Positions 63,501-64,000 of a stretch of 64,000 bases of DNA are shown here, piece after piece. How positions within the stretch are numbered: position 1 is the stretch's first letter; each line of letters starts with the position of its first letter. The notes beneath the pieces were generated by a model. That model was not told the origin of the DNA and did not search any database. It was given only the letters and a program-made list of their open reading frames with translations. A program made the position numbers and the translations under genes. Where the stretch lies: assembly GCF_002234675.1 (NCBI RefSeq), contig NC_019864.2, positions 16,695,582 to 16,759,581 on the forward strand, read 5' to 3'. This DNA comes from Oryzias latipes (lineage: Eukaryota; Chordata; Actinopteri; Beloniformes; Adrianichthyidae).

Positions 63501-64000
63501 ATTTCCCTGTTATCAGTCCAAAACTCCCATTCCTCTGATAGATCAGACTGATTACATGCAGCAACCCACACAGCCCTCACAGGAGTTTCATAACTCTGCA
63601 CACCTGACCCCCTCCCACCACTGGCCACAGGTCTTCAAAAGTAGATGTAATCCCTGTAAGCTGCAGGTGGCCATCCAGATTGGCTCCCCGGAATTCCACG
63701 TTTCCCCCTCCTCTCACATGGAGCGCCCCTCTCTCTCTTCCACAGGCTCTTGGTGCGGTGGTTACCCTCAGCTGAAAAAAGGGCCTTTATCAGGGTGGAA
63801 GCAGCCAGCAGTGGCCGGGACCTGTCACATTACTCTCAGCACCACAGTGCGACCGGGGCACCTGCATACCGCCTGAGAGGGAAAGCAGCAGAGTGTGAGT
63901 GAGAGTAGACCAAACACAAGAAAACAAGGACGCCTCTTCAGGAGCCGAGTCCAACGTGGGACTTGGGAGATACTTTTCCCTTGAGGCAGGGCCATCTCAA
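63501..64000. other. GC-richer right edge, possibly 5' region of a further gene
   Basis: Base composition rises sharply after about 63540. CTCTCTCTCTTCCACAG at about 63744 looks like a splice acceptor, and GAGTGTGAGTGAG near 63890 like a donor, so a noncoding exon is conceivable. The open frame 63556-63876 matches no protein family I know. The window ends before this can be resolved. Confidence 0.3.

Noticed and set aside
63556-63876. 106-codon open frame at the right edge
   Set aside because: It has no recognisable domain, and length alone is weak evidence in a GC-richer stretch. It is kept only as a possible noncoding 5' exon region.
20000-64000. Known conserved microRNAs (miR-184, miR-9, miR-7, miR-190) that could map to the homologous human 15q region
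   Set aside because: I looked for their mature sequences and saw none. The perfect hairpin at 20404 is a repeat, not a known miRNA.

Overview
The window is vertebrate nuclear DNA, almost certainly from a teleost fish. The genes have short introns with GT-AG junctions, and encode proteins that align residue by residue with mammalian HEXA, NR2E3, STOML1 and CYP11A1 as remembered. The rest is AT-rich and carries fish-type repeats: tRNA-headed SINEs, L2-like LINE tails ending in (GGAT)n or (TGAA)n, a hAT relic and a piggyBac-like MITE. A medaka-like species (Oryzias or a relative) is a reasonable guess from the repeat flavour, but this is not proven.

Layout, all genes on the + strand. (1) 403-2438: the last four coding exons of hexa (lysosomal beta-hexosaminidase alpha subunit); the gene starts outside the window. 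(2) 8117-10469: complete nr2e3 (photoreceptor nuclear receptor), eight coding exons, 416 codons plus stop. (3) 12037-15990: complete stoml1 (stomatin-like protein 1, SPFH plus SCP2 sterol-carrier domain), seven coding exons, 402 codons plus stop. (4) 17209-19631: complete cyp11a1 (mitochondrial cholesterol side-chain cleavage P450), nine coding exons, 517 codons plus stop. Each has an AATAAA downstream. Human HEXA, NR2E3, STOML1 and CYP11A1 all lie on 15q23-q24, so this is a compacted piece of an ancestral linkage group. stoml1 (sterol transfer to endosomes) lies about 1.2 kb upstream of cyp11a1 (a sterol-consuming enzyme).

From about 20 kb to the right edge no protein-coding exon can be supported. 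This 44-kb gene-poor tract holds a perfect 115-bp-arm hairpin insertion with a 14-bp target duplication (20388-20681), a degenerate tRNA-Gln-like sequence, a TTAA-flanked MITE, a SINE, a hAT transposase relic, an L2 tail nested in another repeat (an uninterrupted paralogue lies 8 kb away), a second SINE type, a 410-bp solo LTR with 5-bp target duplication, and two more L2 tails. The most unusual object is a foldback element at 57903-58936: short terminal inverted repeats enclose two inverted arrays of a 21-bp unit (13 and 18 copies) around a 138-bp unique spacer. The remaining desert contains octamer and other homeodomain-like motifs and patches of more complex sequence that could be conserved enhancers; this cannot be judged from one sequence.
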